Shown piece by piece: positions 15,788 to 25,308 of a stretch of 64,000 nucleotides of DNA. Made by a program: the position numbers and the translations under genes. The DNA is from Winogradskyella eckloniae (GTDB lineage Bacteria; Bacteroidota; Bacteroidia; Flavobacteriales; Flavobacteriaceae), in assembly GCF_013249045.1 (NCBI RefSeq), contig NZ_JABRWP010000003.1:124001-188000 (forward strand), given 5' to 3'. Under the pieces are notes generated by a model. That model was not told the origin of the DNA. It worked only from the letters and a program-made list of their open reading frames with translations, and did no database searches. Positions within the stretch are counted from its first letter, which is position 1; each line of letters starts with the position of its first letter.

Positions 15788-16897
15788 ATGACAAAACAAG
15801 AACGCTTAATTAGTGAAATAGATAACAAAAAAGCTGAATTTAGAACTGAAAGCTACCCAATGTCAATTGGAGAATTGGTCAATTTATATAAAAGTGGAGA
15901 AATACTGATTAATCCTGATTTTCAAAGATATTTTAGATGGACAAACACTCAAAAATCAAGACTGATAGAATCAATACTATTAGGAATTCCAATCCCTTCT
16001 ATTTTTGTTTTTCAACGTGAAGATGGTATCTGGGAATTGGTAGATGGTTTACAAAGAATATCAACTTTGCTACAATTTATGAGTAAACTTCCTGAAGTAG
16101 AAGATGTTCCAACAAAAGACAGATTGGTTCTTGAAGGCACCAAGTATTTGCCAAGTTTAGAAGGGATGGTATGGGAAAATTTAAAAGATGGAGATGTAGA
16201 ACTACCAAATGCTCTTAAACTTTTCATTAAAAGAGCTAAACTTAATTTCTCAATCATTTTAAGCGACAGTGGCGCAAATACTAAATTTGATGTATTCCAA
16301 AGACTAAATACAGGAGGGACTTACGCATCAAGTCAAGAAGTAAGAAACAGTGTTATGATAATGATAAACAAACCAACTTTTACTTGGTTTAAAAAATTAT
16401 CAATGAATGAGGACTTCTTAAATTCAATATCAATTACCGACAGACTAATAGATGAACAGTATCCAATGGAACTGGTTTTAAGACATATTGCATTGACTCA
16501 TTATGACTATAGCAATAAAAAGGAATTAAGTGATTATTTTGATGACATCATTGAGGAGATACTTTTGGATGATGCATTTGACTATGACAATTTGGAATAC
16601 CAATTTAATAGAACATTTTCATTAATTAATGAAATTGTAGGTAAAGGAGCATTTAAAAGGTATGCAGGAGGAAGATTTAAAGGCAAATTTTTAGAATCAG
16701 CATTTGAAGCGGTTTCAGTTGGTGTATCGAAAAACTTTGATAGCTATGATTTACCAACAGACAATGATTTAATAAAAAAATTAATAGAGAATCTTCACCA
16801 AGATGTTACTTTTAATAGATATACAGGTTCGGGTTCTAATGCAAGAACTCGTATTCCGAATATCATTCCATTTACAATCGATTATTTCTCTAAATAA
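15788..16897 (+). CDS. DUF262 domain (ParB/Srx-like) protein of a HEPN cassette
   Basis: A 369-residue cytoplasmic protein. The DUF262 signature is clear: INPDFQRYFRW (41-51), KSRLIESILLGIPIPSIF (56-73) and VDGLQRISTLLQF (85-97), the last matching the DGQQR catalytic-type motif of the ParB/sulfiredoxin-like fold also found in GmrD/GmrS restriction systems. The C-terminal DUF1524 HNH domain of GmrSD is absent; the nuclease role may instead fall to the next gene, a HEPN protein, whose ATG overlaps this stop by one base. Families of this type occur in defence islands, often as NTP-using sensors. Confidence 0.85.
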   Translation: MTKQERLISEIDNKKAEFRTESYPMSIGELVNLYKSGEILINPDFQRYFRWTNTQKSRLIESILLGIPIPSIFVFQREDGIWELVDGLQRISTLLQFMSKLPEVEDVPTKDRLVLEGTKYLPSLEGMVWENLKDGDVELPNALKLFIKRAKLNFSIILSDSGANTKFDVFQRLNTGGTYASSQEVRNSVMIMINKPTFTWFKKLSMNEDFLNSISITDRLIDEQYPMELVLRHIALTHYDYSNKKELSDYFDDIIEEILLDDAFDYDNLEYQFNRTFSLINEIVGKGAFKRYAGGRFKGKFLESAFEAVSVGVSKNFDSYDLPTDNDLIKKLIENLHQDVTFNRYTGSGSNARTRIPNIIPFTIDYFSK

Positions 16898-17559
16898 TGG
16901 GTAGAAATTTATTCACATTCGATAGTTTAACTGACAAAGTAGTTGCTGATTTTTCTTGGAGAAGAAAGGAATTAACATTAATAAAAAATAAAATTCCGAA
17001 AGAAAAAAACTCTTTACAATCAGCACTTATAAGAGCCACAATACCATTGTTATATGCTCATTGGGAAGGCTTTGTAAAAGTCAATATGTCCTATTATCTA
17101 GAGTATGTTTCAAACAAATACCTTAAAAACAGAGAACTTAAAACATCTTTTATTGCTTTGTCATTACAAAATAAGTTGGGCGACTTAAGCAATAGTAGTT
17201 TTAGCAACAGAACAAAAATTATTGATTTCATCTTTGAAGACCTTGAAAAACAATCAAAAATTCCCAAAAAAAATATTATTAATACAAAGTCAAATTTAAG
17301 TTTTAACGTATTACAAGAAATATTGTTCATTTTAGATTTAGAAGATAGTCATGTCGATAGTCAAAAAGAATTGATAAATGATTTAGTTAATGAACGAAAT
17401 TATATTGCACATGGAGAACATACTTTAATTGACTATGAAACCTTTGAAAACTTTTACTATGACATTATCTCATTAATGGAGTATTTGAGAACAATAATTG
17501 AAAATAATGCCATCCAAGAAAAATATAAAAAGCCAGCAGCCAACACCGTTTATGCTTAA
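16897..17559 (+). CDS. HEPN-domain nuclease (MAE_28990/MAE_18760-like, RiboL-PSP-HEPN)
   Basis: A 220-residue all-helical protein. The conserved early helix LLYAHWEGFVK (51-61) and the motif ERNYIAHGE (166-174), containing Arg167-x4-His172, match the HEPN RNase motif (R-x4-6-H) and the MAE_28990-type subfamily. HEPN proteins cut RNA and commonly act as toxins or abortive-infection effectors. The start overlaps the DUF262 gene by one base (TAATG), implying coupled translation and joint function. No antitoxin of the MNT type is adjacent, so control may come from the DUF262 partner (inference). Confidence 0.78.
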   Translation: MGRNLFTFDSLTDKVVADFSWRRKELTLIKNKIPKEKNSLQSALIRATIPLLYAHWEGFVKVNMSYYLEYVSNKYLKNRELKTSFIALSLQNKLGDLSNSSFSNRTKIIDFIFEDLEKQSKIPKKNIINTKSNLSFNVLQEILFILDLEDSHVDSQKELINDLVNERNYIAHGEHTLIDYETFENFYYDIISLMEYLRTIIENNAIQEKYKKPAANTVYA

Positions 17560-17733
17560 TTCTTCATATTATAATAATCACACAACTAAGCATATGTGAT
17601 AAATAATGGATATACGCGCGAGAATCTAACAACCAATTCTTTTAGTAATTTCCGCACAACAATAAGCGTATTATTGTACTTTTAACTATAAATAGATGTA
17701 CGCTATTCTTAGAAAAACACATAAACCTACAAT

Positions 17734-18459
17734 TTGCAACCAAAAACAAAAGAACCAAGACTAACCTGTTACAACTGTATGAGTCCTAAAAGTACATGTA
17801 TTTGTAGTCATATAAATCCTGTAGACACGCAAACACGGTTGATTATTTTGATGCATCCTAAGGAGTACAAAAAAGAGAAAAACGGAACAGGCCACATGAC
17901 GAAGCTTCAGCTTCAAAATTCAGAGATTATAGTTGGCGTCGATTTTACAACGCATAAGCGCGTTAATGAGATTCTAACCACGCAAGACAATTGTTTTTTG
18001 TTGTATCCAGGTAAAGCGAGTTTCAACTTATCGGTTGCGCGTAGTGCAGAGATTAAGATGGGTTTAGGCAAAAGTCCACACCTTTTTATTTTAGATGGCA
18101 CATGGCCTTGTGCGCGCAAAATGCTTAAATTGAGTAAGAATTTACAAGCCTTAAAACGCGTGAGTTTTGATAACACTATTACATCAGCATTTATCATTAA
18201 ACAACAACCAGAGCCACTTTGTTTAAGCACTATTGAGTCGGTTTACACGGTTTTAAACTTACTTAAAGAAGGCGGATTAGAAGATTGCGACACATCTAAT
18301 TTCTTGTTACCATTTCAAAAAATGATTGCACATCAATTAGATTATATGCGCAACCCAAACCATAAAAATTACAATACTGAAGCAAATTTTGAGCTTCCAG
18401 AAAAGAACATGTACAAGAAAAACACGGAACGAAACACCATTTTTGAGCAAGAGTATTAG
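17734..18459 (+). CDS. DTW-domain tRNA-uridine aminocarboxypropyltransferase
   Basis: A 241-residue protein of the DTW/TDD family (TapT/TuaA type), which transfers the 3-amino-3-carboxypropyl group of S-adenosylmethionine to tRNA uridine (acp3U). The N-terminal zinc-type knuckle CYNCMSPKSTCIC lies at residues 12-24, and LDGTWPCARKML carries the DTW-equivalent Asp121-Gly-Thr-Trp124. There is no ATG before the knuckle in this frame; the TTG at 17734 is the best start and keeps all four cysteines. Unrelated to the preceding HEPN cassette by function. Confidence 0.82.
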   Translation: MQPKTKEPRLTCYNCMSPKSTCICSHINPVDTQTRLIILMHPKEYKKEKNGTGHMTKLQLQNSEIIVGVDFTTHKRVNEILTTQDNCFLLYPGKASFNLSVARSAEIKMGLGKSPHLFILDGTWPCARKMLKLSKNLQALKRVSFDNTITSAFIIKQQPEPLCLSTIESVYTVLNLLKEGGLEDCDTSNFLLPFQKMIAHQLDYMRNPNHKNYNTEANFELPEKNMYKKNTERNTIFEQEY

Positions 18460-18526
18460 TAGTGTTTAGTAACGAGTTGTAAAATATGAATTAAAGAGAA
18501 ACTTATAATTTAACCAAACCAATATC

Positions 18527-19042
18527 ATGAAATTAAAAAACATCATTTTCGCATTTACATTAACCCTATTTGTTGCACAATTAAGTTGGTCTCAAACTTT
18601 CGAGGTTCCAGAGAATGTAAAATTAGAAGTCGCAGAAGACTATGTAAAACATGAGCCACAAATTGTAGACTGTATTAATTGGTTAGAAAATACACCAATG
18701 AGTGAGGAAGCGGATAAAAGGCTTATGGCAAATGCTTATGTAATGAAATGGGCCACTGGTACAACAACCGTTACTATTTCTATGCAATCGTTTCAGGTAG
18801 ATTTAACGACTAAAAATCCTGAGCTTTTAATTGTTTTTATAGGTGGCTGGATAAAATATGCTATTGAAAATCCAGATGATAAAGATAATGTTGAAGCTGG
18901 TAATATTTCTGGTATTAATAGTCTCATAAAAGTGTATTCTGCCAATAAAGGCAATGGTTTAAAGAAAGATAAGCGTATTGAGAAATTAATTAAAATGGAT
19001 GCATCTGAGCTCAAAAATTGGGTAGCTGAGCAATTAAAATAA
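18527..19042 (+). CDS. Hypothetical secreted protein
   Basis: A 171-residue protein with a Sec signal peptide (MKLKNIIFAFTLTLFVAQLSWSQ, cleavage after WSQ near residue 23). I do not recognise the mature domain. It is helical, with a conserved-looking LVDCINWLENTP-like segment near 45-58, a GGWIKYAIE helix in the middle and many charged residues at the end. It lies 25 bases before the small P-loop gene and may share its transcript. Periplasmic or outer-membrane-associated location is inferred from the signal. Confidence 0.65.
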   Translation: MKLKNIIFAFTLTLFVAQLSWSQTFEVPENVKLEVAEDYVKHEPQIVDCINWLENTPMSEEADKRLMANAYVMKWATGTTTVTISMQSFQVDLTTKNPELLIVFIGGWIKYAIENPDDKDNVEAGNISGINSLIKVYSANKGNGLKKDKRIEKLIKMDASELKNWVAEQLK

Positions 19043-19067
19043 TCAGTTTTATAAAACATTTTAAAAA

Positions 19068-19556
19068 ATGATTCATCTTATAGTAGGTAATACAGGTTCT
19101 GGAAAAACCACCTATGCTAACGAGTTAAAACGACGAATTAACGGTTTGGTATTTTCTATTGATGTGTGGAATAACACATTGTTTATGCCAGACAAAAAGG
19201 AAACGGATGGTTTAGATTGGTTTTTAGAGCGCATAGAACGGTCCGAACGTGTAATGTTAGATTTAATTCATCAGCTCGAAGCGTCAAAGACAGACGCGAT
19301 CTTAGATTTAGGATTGGCTAAAATTGGCCATCGCGAAAAGTTTAGAAAATTTGCAGAAATGAATAACTACGAGATAAAACTCCATTTTTTAGACGTTCCT
19401 AAAGCCCAACGTTTAGAACGTGTGATGAAACGTAACCAAGACAAAGGTGCTACTTTTGAGTTTGAAGTGACTAAAGAAAACTTCGATTTTATGGAAACTT
19501 GGTTTGAGCATCCAACCGAAAAAGAACTGAAAGATGCATTTGTAATTTCAGAATAA
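19068..19556 (+). CDS. Small P-loop ATPase/kinase (zeta-toxin/shikimate-kinase-like)
   Basis: A 162-residue protein beginning with a Walker A motif, GNTGSGKTT at residues 7-15. An SIDVW segment (~32-36) follows where kinases of this group have the substrate Asp, then DAILDLGLAKIGHREKFRK, and an RLERVMKRNQDKG lid-like region. This is the layout of the AAA_33/zeta-toxin-like small-molecule kinase family. The phosphate acceptor is unknown. It precedes two glycosyltransferase genes with a 227-base gap, so a link to sugar metabolism is possible but not shown. Confidence 0.7.
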   Translation: MIHLIVGNTGSGKTTYANELKRRINGLVFSIDVWNNTLFMPDKKETDGLDWFLERIERSERVMLDLIHQLEASKTDAILDLGLAKIGHREKFRKFAEMNNYEIKLHFLDVPKAQRLERVMKRNQDKGATFEFEVTKENFDFMETWFEHPTEKELKDAFVISE

Positions 19557-19783
19557 AAATGAATCTAAATTTGAGGTTTTAGGCATTTTTAGAGCTCAAA
19601 ATCATCCATTACAGCATGAACTGTATTATCATTTCGTTAAGATAAGCGACCTAAATTAAAGTACACATAATTAAATATCACTTAAATTTTTGAAGTCATA
19701 AATCTGTACATACAGTCCTTCAAAACCTTTTAATCCACTTTCCTATTCGCTATATTTAAAGAACTCAAAACTTTAAATGTCAT

Positions 19784-21028
19784 ATGCGAATAGGAATTAT
19801 TATTGGAAGAATTGGAGGTGTCGATGGTGTAGCGCTCGAAACCGAAAAATGGATAGATGTATTAAAAAAACTAGGACATGAAGTCTTTATTATGTCTGGC
19901 GAATTTGAATCTTGGGACATGGATTACGACCACGATTACCTGTATCCACCTTTATCTTTCTTTTCCGTTGAAGCAGAATGGGGACAACGTAAGGCCTTTT
20001 TTGAGCCAGACGACGACCCTTATCCTTTGCTAGGTCACGTTGAGGATGCTTCAAATAAAATTCATCAAGCCATGGAAGCTTGGGTTTTAGAAAAACGCAT
20101 AGAAGTACTGCTTTCTGAGAATGCTTCGGCTTTACCTTGCCATTTATCAATGGGAGTTGCCATTAAAAAATTAGTTAAATCTACAGGTTTACCTATTGTA
20201 ACACACGACCATGATTTTCATTGGGAACGTGGCGAACGTTACGTCTCTGTGCATCCAGAAATCAATAAGTATGTAGATGATAATTTTCCATTGTTATTAC
20301 CAGATGTTAGGCATGCAGTCATTAATACATTTGGTGTAGAAACCTTTAAAAACCGTTTTGATATTGATGCTATAATGGTACCAAACGTTATGGATTTTAA
20401 TCGCGTGTATGGTGTGCCAACGCCAGAAAACGAGTTTTTCCTTAGAGATGTTGGTGTTTTAAAAGACGAAATAGCCTTACTGCAAGTGACACGTATTGTA
20501 AGACGAAAAGGGATTGAAACGGCCATTTCTTTAATAGACCAACTAAACGATAAAAAACTTAAATTAGTTATTACAGGTAATAATAACGATGATGAAAACA
20601 AGACCTATTACAATGAGTTAATAGACCAAATTCACGACTTAAATTTATCGAGCCAAGTCATTTTTGCAGCACACAAAGTTTTAGACCATAAAGATTTATC
20701 AGATGTGTATGCACACGGAAGAGCATGTACCTATTTTAGTACCTATGAAGGTTTTGGTAATGCCTTTGTAGAAACCGTTTTAGCTAAAAAACCAATTTTT
20801 GTGAATGATTACAAACCAGTTTATAGTCAAGATATTGGTAACAAAGGTTTTGAAACGGTCATGATTTCAGATGGAAATCTTACACCAGAAAGTGTTAAGC
20901 AAATGTCTGATATTATTTACAACCCAAAACGCTGTATTGAGATTGGAGAATACAATTTTGAAATTGGTAAAAAACACTTTTCGTATGAAGTATTAGAAGA
21001 AAAGTTAAGCCAATTATTTACATTTTAA
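19784..21028 (+). CDS. GT4-family glycosyltransferase
   Basis: A 414-residue GT-B glycosyltransferase. The N-terminal Rossmann domain starts IIIGRIGGVDGVALETEKWI, with the sugar-acceptor-side loop. HDHDFHWERG lies near 143-152. The C-terminal donor domain has LLQVTRIVRRKGIETAI and the E-x7-E motif Glu322...Glu330 (YEGFGNAFVE). It uses a nucleotide-activated sugar in the cytoplasm; donor and acceptor cannot be read. The next gene starts 9 bases later and has a related N-terminal domain with the same HDFxWExG motif, so the two are tandem paralogues in one operon. Confidence 0.85.
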   Translation: MRIGIIIGRIGGVDGVALETEKWIDVLKKLGHEVFIMSGEFESWDMDYDHDYLYPPLSFFSVEAEWGQRKAFFEPDDDPYPLLGHVEDASNKIHQAMEAWVLEKRIEVLLSENASALPCHLSMGVAIKKLVKSTGLPIVTHDHDFHWERGERYVSVHPEINKYVDDNFPLLLPDVRHAVINTFGVETFKNRFDIDAIMVPNVMDFNRVYGVPTPENEFFLRDVGVLKDEIALLQVTRIVRRKGIETAISLIDQLNDKKLKLVITGNNNDDENKTYYNELIDQIHDLNLSSQVIFAAHKVLDHKDLSDVYAHGRACTYFSTYEGFGNAFVETVLAKKPIFVNDYKPVYSQDIGNKGFETVMISDGNLTPESVKQMSDIIYNPKRCIEIGEYNFEIGKKHFSYEVLEEKLSQLFTF

Positions 21029-21037
21029 AATTAGAAC

Positions 21038-24000
21038 ATGACGACTGATAAGAAAACAACAAAAATTACAACGATTTTAAATACGCTTAAAAATGAAAAA
21101 ATAAATACCTGGTTTGACTTAGGTTTATTCATGGATAAATTTAAAGAGCAGAAAAAGACATCTGCTTTTAAAGGCAATGCGTCCACTTTTGATACACATA
21201 TTGAAAAAGGAGGTATCGCATTCCTAACCTTTTATTTTACCATTGATGGTATTACGGTAGAAACCGAAAAGTATGCCAAAACTTTTAAGAATATTTATCC
21301 GAATATTCCAGTGCATTTTATTGCTGGAGAAATTAAGGAAGAAGCCGATGAGTTAATTCCTAAAGATGCCTTCAAAAAAGTAATTCCAGAAATGGAAGCT
21401 TTTGATGCTTGGCCTTTGTACGAGGATTTCTTCAAAATTAAAATGGAACGTGGTAGCGAAGCTTACAATAATCTTATTGGTAAGTTTTGGGCTGAGGTTT
21501 TAGTACTTGTAGAAAAATTAGGAAGTTATATTGAGGAGAATAACATTTCCATTTTATACCTTATTAATGTCTGTTCTAATCCTGGTAACGTGTCTTTGGC
21601 GTTGGCAACGGTTTTAATTTCAGAATATTTAGGCATTCCTGTGATTAATAATAATCACGATTTTTATTGGGAAGGTGGTAATAGAGAAGTAGAAATTAAA
21701 AAGAAAGGTCTTAAAAAAGGACCAAGAGATTTCTTTTTTCACAACGCACATGTTGGCGAATTTTTCTCAATTATAGAAACCATTTATCCATGGGAAAGTC
21801 GCTCTTGGATGAACGTGAATATCAACAGAATTCAGCAAGACCATCTTATCAATGTTAATGGTCATAATCCTGCAAACGTAGCCTTATTGGGTACTGCAGT
21901 AGATACCAAGTTACATGCCATGAGTAAGCGCGATATTATTAAAGCGTTTATGCAAGTGTCAACCATTTTTGCCAATAAAAAGGAGACCATTACAGTACAC
22001 ACAGCGGCACATCATACAGAAAGTAAACGCTCTTTAAAACCTATTTTATTAGGTCATAAAACCATTAAGAAATTCGATTTTGTAAACAACAACATTGTCT
22101 TCTTACAACCAACACGTGTTATTAGTAGAAAGTCTATTGAGTTAAATTTCAAACTCATTAAACGTTTATTTGCATACGATTCTTTTGCAGAAAAATTCAT
22201 CACTAATCCGCAATTAAAATTATCCTTAATTGTTTCTGGACCCATTCCTCATGGTCAACAAAACTATTATCACGACTTAAAAAAGGATTTCAAAAAATTC
22301 TTAAAAGAGCTTCCAAAAGAATTTAAATCGCGTGTATTACTTGGTTTTTTATTTAGTGAATTCGATAAAAACGATTTTAAAAAGAAATTTAAAAAGCCAT
22401 TAGATATCAAACAACTTTTTGATGTGGCTTCGCTTATTTTATTACCAAGTCAAACCGAAGGACGCGGTTTACCAATTATAGAAGCTGCAGCTTGCGGAAC
22501 ACCAATTTTCTGTAGACAATATGAGCCAAGAGAAGTGTATGATGAGGTTATTGGTAGACATTTAGATGAATCGCTTCGTCTTAATGTATTAGAATTTAAA
22601 GGGTCTAAAGTGCCAAAGAAATTGGCAGAGCGTATTTGCGACCATGTGTTTTATCCACAAAACAGAATGGTAGATGTAACACATAATAGAAGCGTTATTA
22701 AAAAACGTTACAGCCTAGAAGCCTTAGAGAAAAACATACGCTATATTTTGCAACGTATGTATTACCAATTGGTGTCGGTGTCTATTGAAGATAATCCGCA
22801 AGTGATTAACTTATTGAAACAATATAAAGCCTCTGTAGATTTTGAAAATGACGACCTCAATGCTATTCTCAATAAAAAAACCAGACATTATTTACCCGGT
22901 TATGGTCGTTTGTCTTTTATGCATTATTTGAAATCACTGATTGACCCAAGTTTCTTTAGAGTTGAAGAGCAATTGGTAAAAGGACGTGTAATGCGCTATG
23001 CCAGAACCATGGAAAATGATATTCCAGATTTGGTAAATACTAATCTTGAATTGATTCATAAATACTACAATGCTATTGATGATATTTTTAAATACGTAGA
23101 TGGCGAAATTTCTATTCGTCACGACCATGCTTTGGCGTATCGTCATAGAAATAAGAAGTCGTATGCCTATCAAGCCTTTACACTGCAAGAAATTACAGGT
23201 TTGGTTAATATGATTTATACAGAGGTGTTTAAACCAAAAAATTTACCAGATTTAACCTTGGCACCACAGTTTTTTGCTGATTGGGAATTAGCCCTTTTTC
23301 AATTAACTAACAGTAAATATTTAGGCATAGATGACCGTAAAATATTAACCAAGAATTTAAAAAAGAATGTGCCTAAAGGCTATTTTCCTGGTCGTTATAT
23401 TAAGCATGAATTAGAGTATTTTGTATTACAACCCATTCGTGCTCAATTAAATTTAACCATTCAGCAAGAGTTAACCTCAGAAATACTGGATGCCAATGTA
23501 GATAAGTTAGAAAAAATCTACATTTTTATTCACGAACCACGAATTACAAAATGGTTCTCTAGTGCAGATATTAAAGACTATTTAGAAAGCGGAAAAGAGC
23601 CAGAATTAGGTTTGTTATATAAGGCTGGCGTTGTTCGTATTATTGAAACCAAACAATGGTCAGAAGGTGTGCATTTTCCACAAATGGGACCAAAAGCCAT
23701 TAAGATTTTACGAGATATTAAAGAGGCGAACGGCTTCTTAATTACCAATGGAGAATCGGCTGCCATGATGACCGATATTATTGAAATAGACCATTTCCAT
23801 ATCGGGAAAGTACTGTATGGTATGACGGCAAAAATTATGGGAATTCCTAAAGGGAGTGGCTTCATACAGTTTGTACCAGCAGGTGTGCGTACAACCTTAG
23901 CGTATCCTACACCAATACAAACCGCTAAAGATTTTGATATCGTTTTAAAAAGTGATTTGTATCAAGATTTAAAAGATACGTTAAGCGAAAAGGAATTGCT

Positions 24001-25234
24001 AAGTATTATCACTAAAGATGCGATTGAAAACGGTACACCAATCGAAAAGTTATTACTTCAAATAAAAGAAGATTTAAAACTCACTAAAACAGAAGATAAA
24101 GTAAAATCATCGTATGCAGGTGGAGTGTATGAAGATGGTTTACCTTGGAGTGGTGTTTTAGCCGAAATTGACACCAAAAAACACCATTGGAAATTCGCAG
24201 CACATATTGCCAATAAAGAACCTAAAAATGTACCAGCACTTGTAAAAGAGTATAAGAAGAAGAGTAAAAATCCTAATAAAATTGAATTGGCTTGGAATGG
24301 TGGTTATATTTTAAATCCAGAGTTAGTTGGTAAACTCGGACTGCCAGAAACTTATATTGGGTCGCCTTTAGGTTTATTAATTATGGATAACAAAGTGTTT
24401 TGTCCACCACTTTTTAATAAACCTGCGTTTATCATTTATAAAAATGGTGATGTAGATATTAGAAAAGTGAATAGTAAAGCGGGTTTAACCATTAAAGGAA
24501 AAGAAAAAGAACTAACATTTACAAGTGATAATTACAATACGCATAGCGAAACAGAACCATGTTTTTACGATTTGTCATATACTGAAGAATCTTATGTTGG
24601 CAATGGCAATGTGATTGTAAGAATTGCGGGAAATACGGTAAAGGAAATTATAAAAACGAAGCCAAAAGACGATGTACGCGTGATTCCGGTTGGAATTACA
24701 TTATCTATTCCTGAAGCTTTATTTTCAGATACCATGTTTGAAGAAGGTAAGCCGTTATCAATTCAATTATTAGAGCCAGAAGAACAGCCTTATAAATGGG
24801 ATGAGATTTCTTATGCCATTGAAGCAGGACCAATGTTAATAGATGAAGGCCAACAAATTCTAAATATGGAAGACGAAGGTTGGAAAACCACGAACTCTAT
24901 TAAAACACAAGCCGCACGATTAGATTTTACAGATATGCGAGGTCCAAAAATTGCGGTTGGTATTACCAAAGAAGGTAAATTAATGGTGTTGATGGTTAAC
25001 GGTCGTATTAGAGAATCTGTAGGCGCTACACATTTTGATATGGTAGATATTTTACTAAAATATGGAATGGATAAAGCGATGGGCTTTGACCCAGGAGGAA
25101 GTAGTACTTTGGTTGTAGACGGAAATATTATGAATATTTCTCCATACAATAAAAATTACGAAAAAGACATTTATGCTTTACCACCTGAGCCAAGATTTGT
25201 AGCCAATGCCATTATGGGTTGGATTGAAGATTAA
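21038..25234 (+). CDS. Giant fusion: GT4-like glycosyltransferase + unassigned middle + phosphodiester glycosidase
   Basis: A 1398-residue protein with no signal peptide or membrane helix. Residues ~55-570 are GT4-like: NNHDFYWEGG (205-214) and the E-x7-E motif Glu474...Glu482 (EGRGLPIIEAAACGTP). Residues ~1030-1398 match the NAGPA/phosphodiester glycosidase fold (PF09992): AWNGGYI (1085-1091), IEAGPMLIDEG (1261-1271), PKIAVGITKEGKLMVLMVNG (1303-1322) and GFDPGGSSTLVVDG (1349-1362). About 400 residues between the two, ~620-1020, I cannot assign. NAGPA-type enzymes release GlcNAc from phosphodiesters, normally outside the cytoplasm, so a cytoplasmic fusion is odd. A strong terminator follows. 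Confidence 0.8.
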   Translation: MTTDKKTTKITTILNTLKNEKINTWFDLGLFMDKFKEQKKTSAFKGNASTFDTHIEKGGIAFLTFYFTIDGITVETEKYAKTFKNIYPNIPVHFIAGEIKEEADELIPKDAFKKVIPEMEAFDAWPLYEDFFKIKMERGSEAYNNLIGKFWAEVLVLVEKLGSYIEENNISILYLINVCSNPGNVSLALATVLISEYLGIPVINNNHDFYWEGGNREVEIKKKGLKKGPRDFFFHNAHVGEFFSIIETIYPWESRSWMNVNINRIQQDHLINVNGHNPANVALLGTAVDTKLHAMSKRDIIKAFMQVSTIFANKKETITVHTAAHHTESKRSLKPILLGHKTIKKFDFVNNNIVFLQPTRVISRKSIELNFKLIKRLFAYDSFAEKFITNPQLKLSLIVSGPIPHGQQNYYHDLKKDFKKFLKELPKEFKSRVLLGFLFSEFDKNDFKKKFKKPLDIKQLFDVASLILLPSQTEGRGLPIIEAAACGTPIFCRQYEPREVYDEVIGRHLDESLRLNVLEFKGSKVPKKLAERICDHVFYPQNRMVDVTHNRSVIKKRYSLEALEKNIRYILQRMYYQLVSVSIEDNPQVINLLKQYKASVDFENDDLNAILNKKTRHYLPGYGRLSFMHYLKSLIDPSFFRVEEQLVKGRVMRYARTMENDIPDLVNTNLELIHKYYNAIDDIFKYVDGEISIRHDHALAYRHRNKKSYAYQAFTLQEITGLVNMIYTEVFKPKNLPDLTLAPQFFADWELALFQLTNSKYLGIDDRKILTKNLKKNVPKGYFPGRYIKHELEYFVLQPIRAQLNLTIQQELTSEILDANVDKLEKIYIFIHEPRITKWFSSADIKDYLESGKEPELGLLYKAGVVRIIETKQWSEGVHFPQMGPKAIKILRDIKEANGFLITNGESAAMMTDIIEIDHFHIGKVLYGMTAKIMGIPKGSGFIQFVPAGVRTTLAYPTPIQTAKDFDIVLKSDLYQDLKDTLSEKELLSIITKDAIENGTPIEKLLLQIKEDLKLTKTEDKVKSSYAGGVYEDGLPWSGVLAEIDTKKHHWKFAAHIANKEPKNVPALVKEYKKKSKNPNKIELAWNGGYILNPELVGKLGLPETYIGSPLGLLIMDNKVFCPPLFNKPAFIIYKNGDVDIRKVNSKAGLTIKGKEKELTFTSDNYNTHSETEPCFYDLSYTEESYVGNGNVIVRIAGNTVKEIIKTKPKDDVRVIPVGITLSIPEALFSDTMFEEGKPLSIQLLEPEEQPYKWDEISYAIEAGPMLIDEGQQILNMEDEGWKTTNSIKTQAARLDFTDMRGPKIAVGITKEGKLMVLMVNGRIRESVGATHFDMVDILLKYGMDKAMGFDPGGSSTLVVDGNIMNISPYNKNYEKDIYALPPEPRFVANAIMGWIED

Positions 25235-25251
25235 CATGAAATACTAATTAT

Positions 25252-25288
25252 AAAAAAGAGGCAAATAGTAATATTTGCCTCTTTTTTT
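25252..25288 (+). terminator. Intrinsic terminator after the glycosyltransferase operon
   Basis: AAAAGAGGCAAAT pairs with ATTTGCCTCTTTT around a short loop, followed by eight T residues. Confidence 0.9.
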
Positions 25289-25308
25289 TGCTCAATTTAT
25301 TCGCGATG

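Noticed and set aside
15788..16897. Full GmrSD type IV restriction enzyme
   Set aside because: Only the DUF262 domain is present; the DUF1524 HNH domain is missing, and the partner is a HEPN protein.
15757..17545. Integron attC sites around the DUF262/HEPN cassette
   Set aside because: GTTGGC/GCCAAC ends recall core sites, but the RYYYAAC and GTTRRRY consensus is not met and no integrase is in the window.
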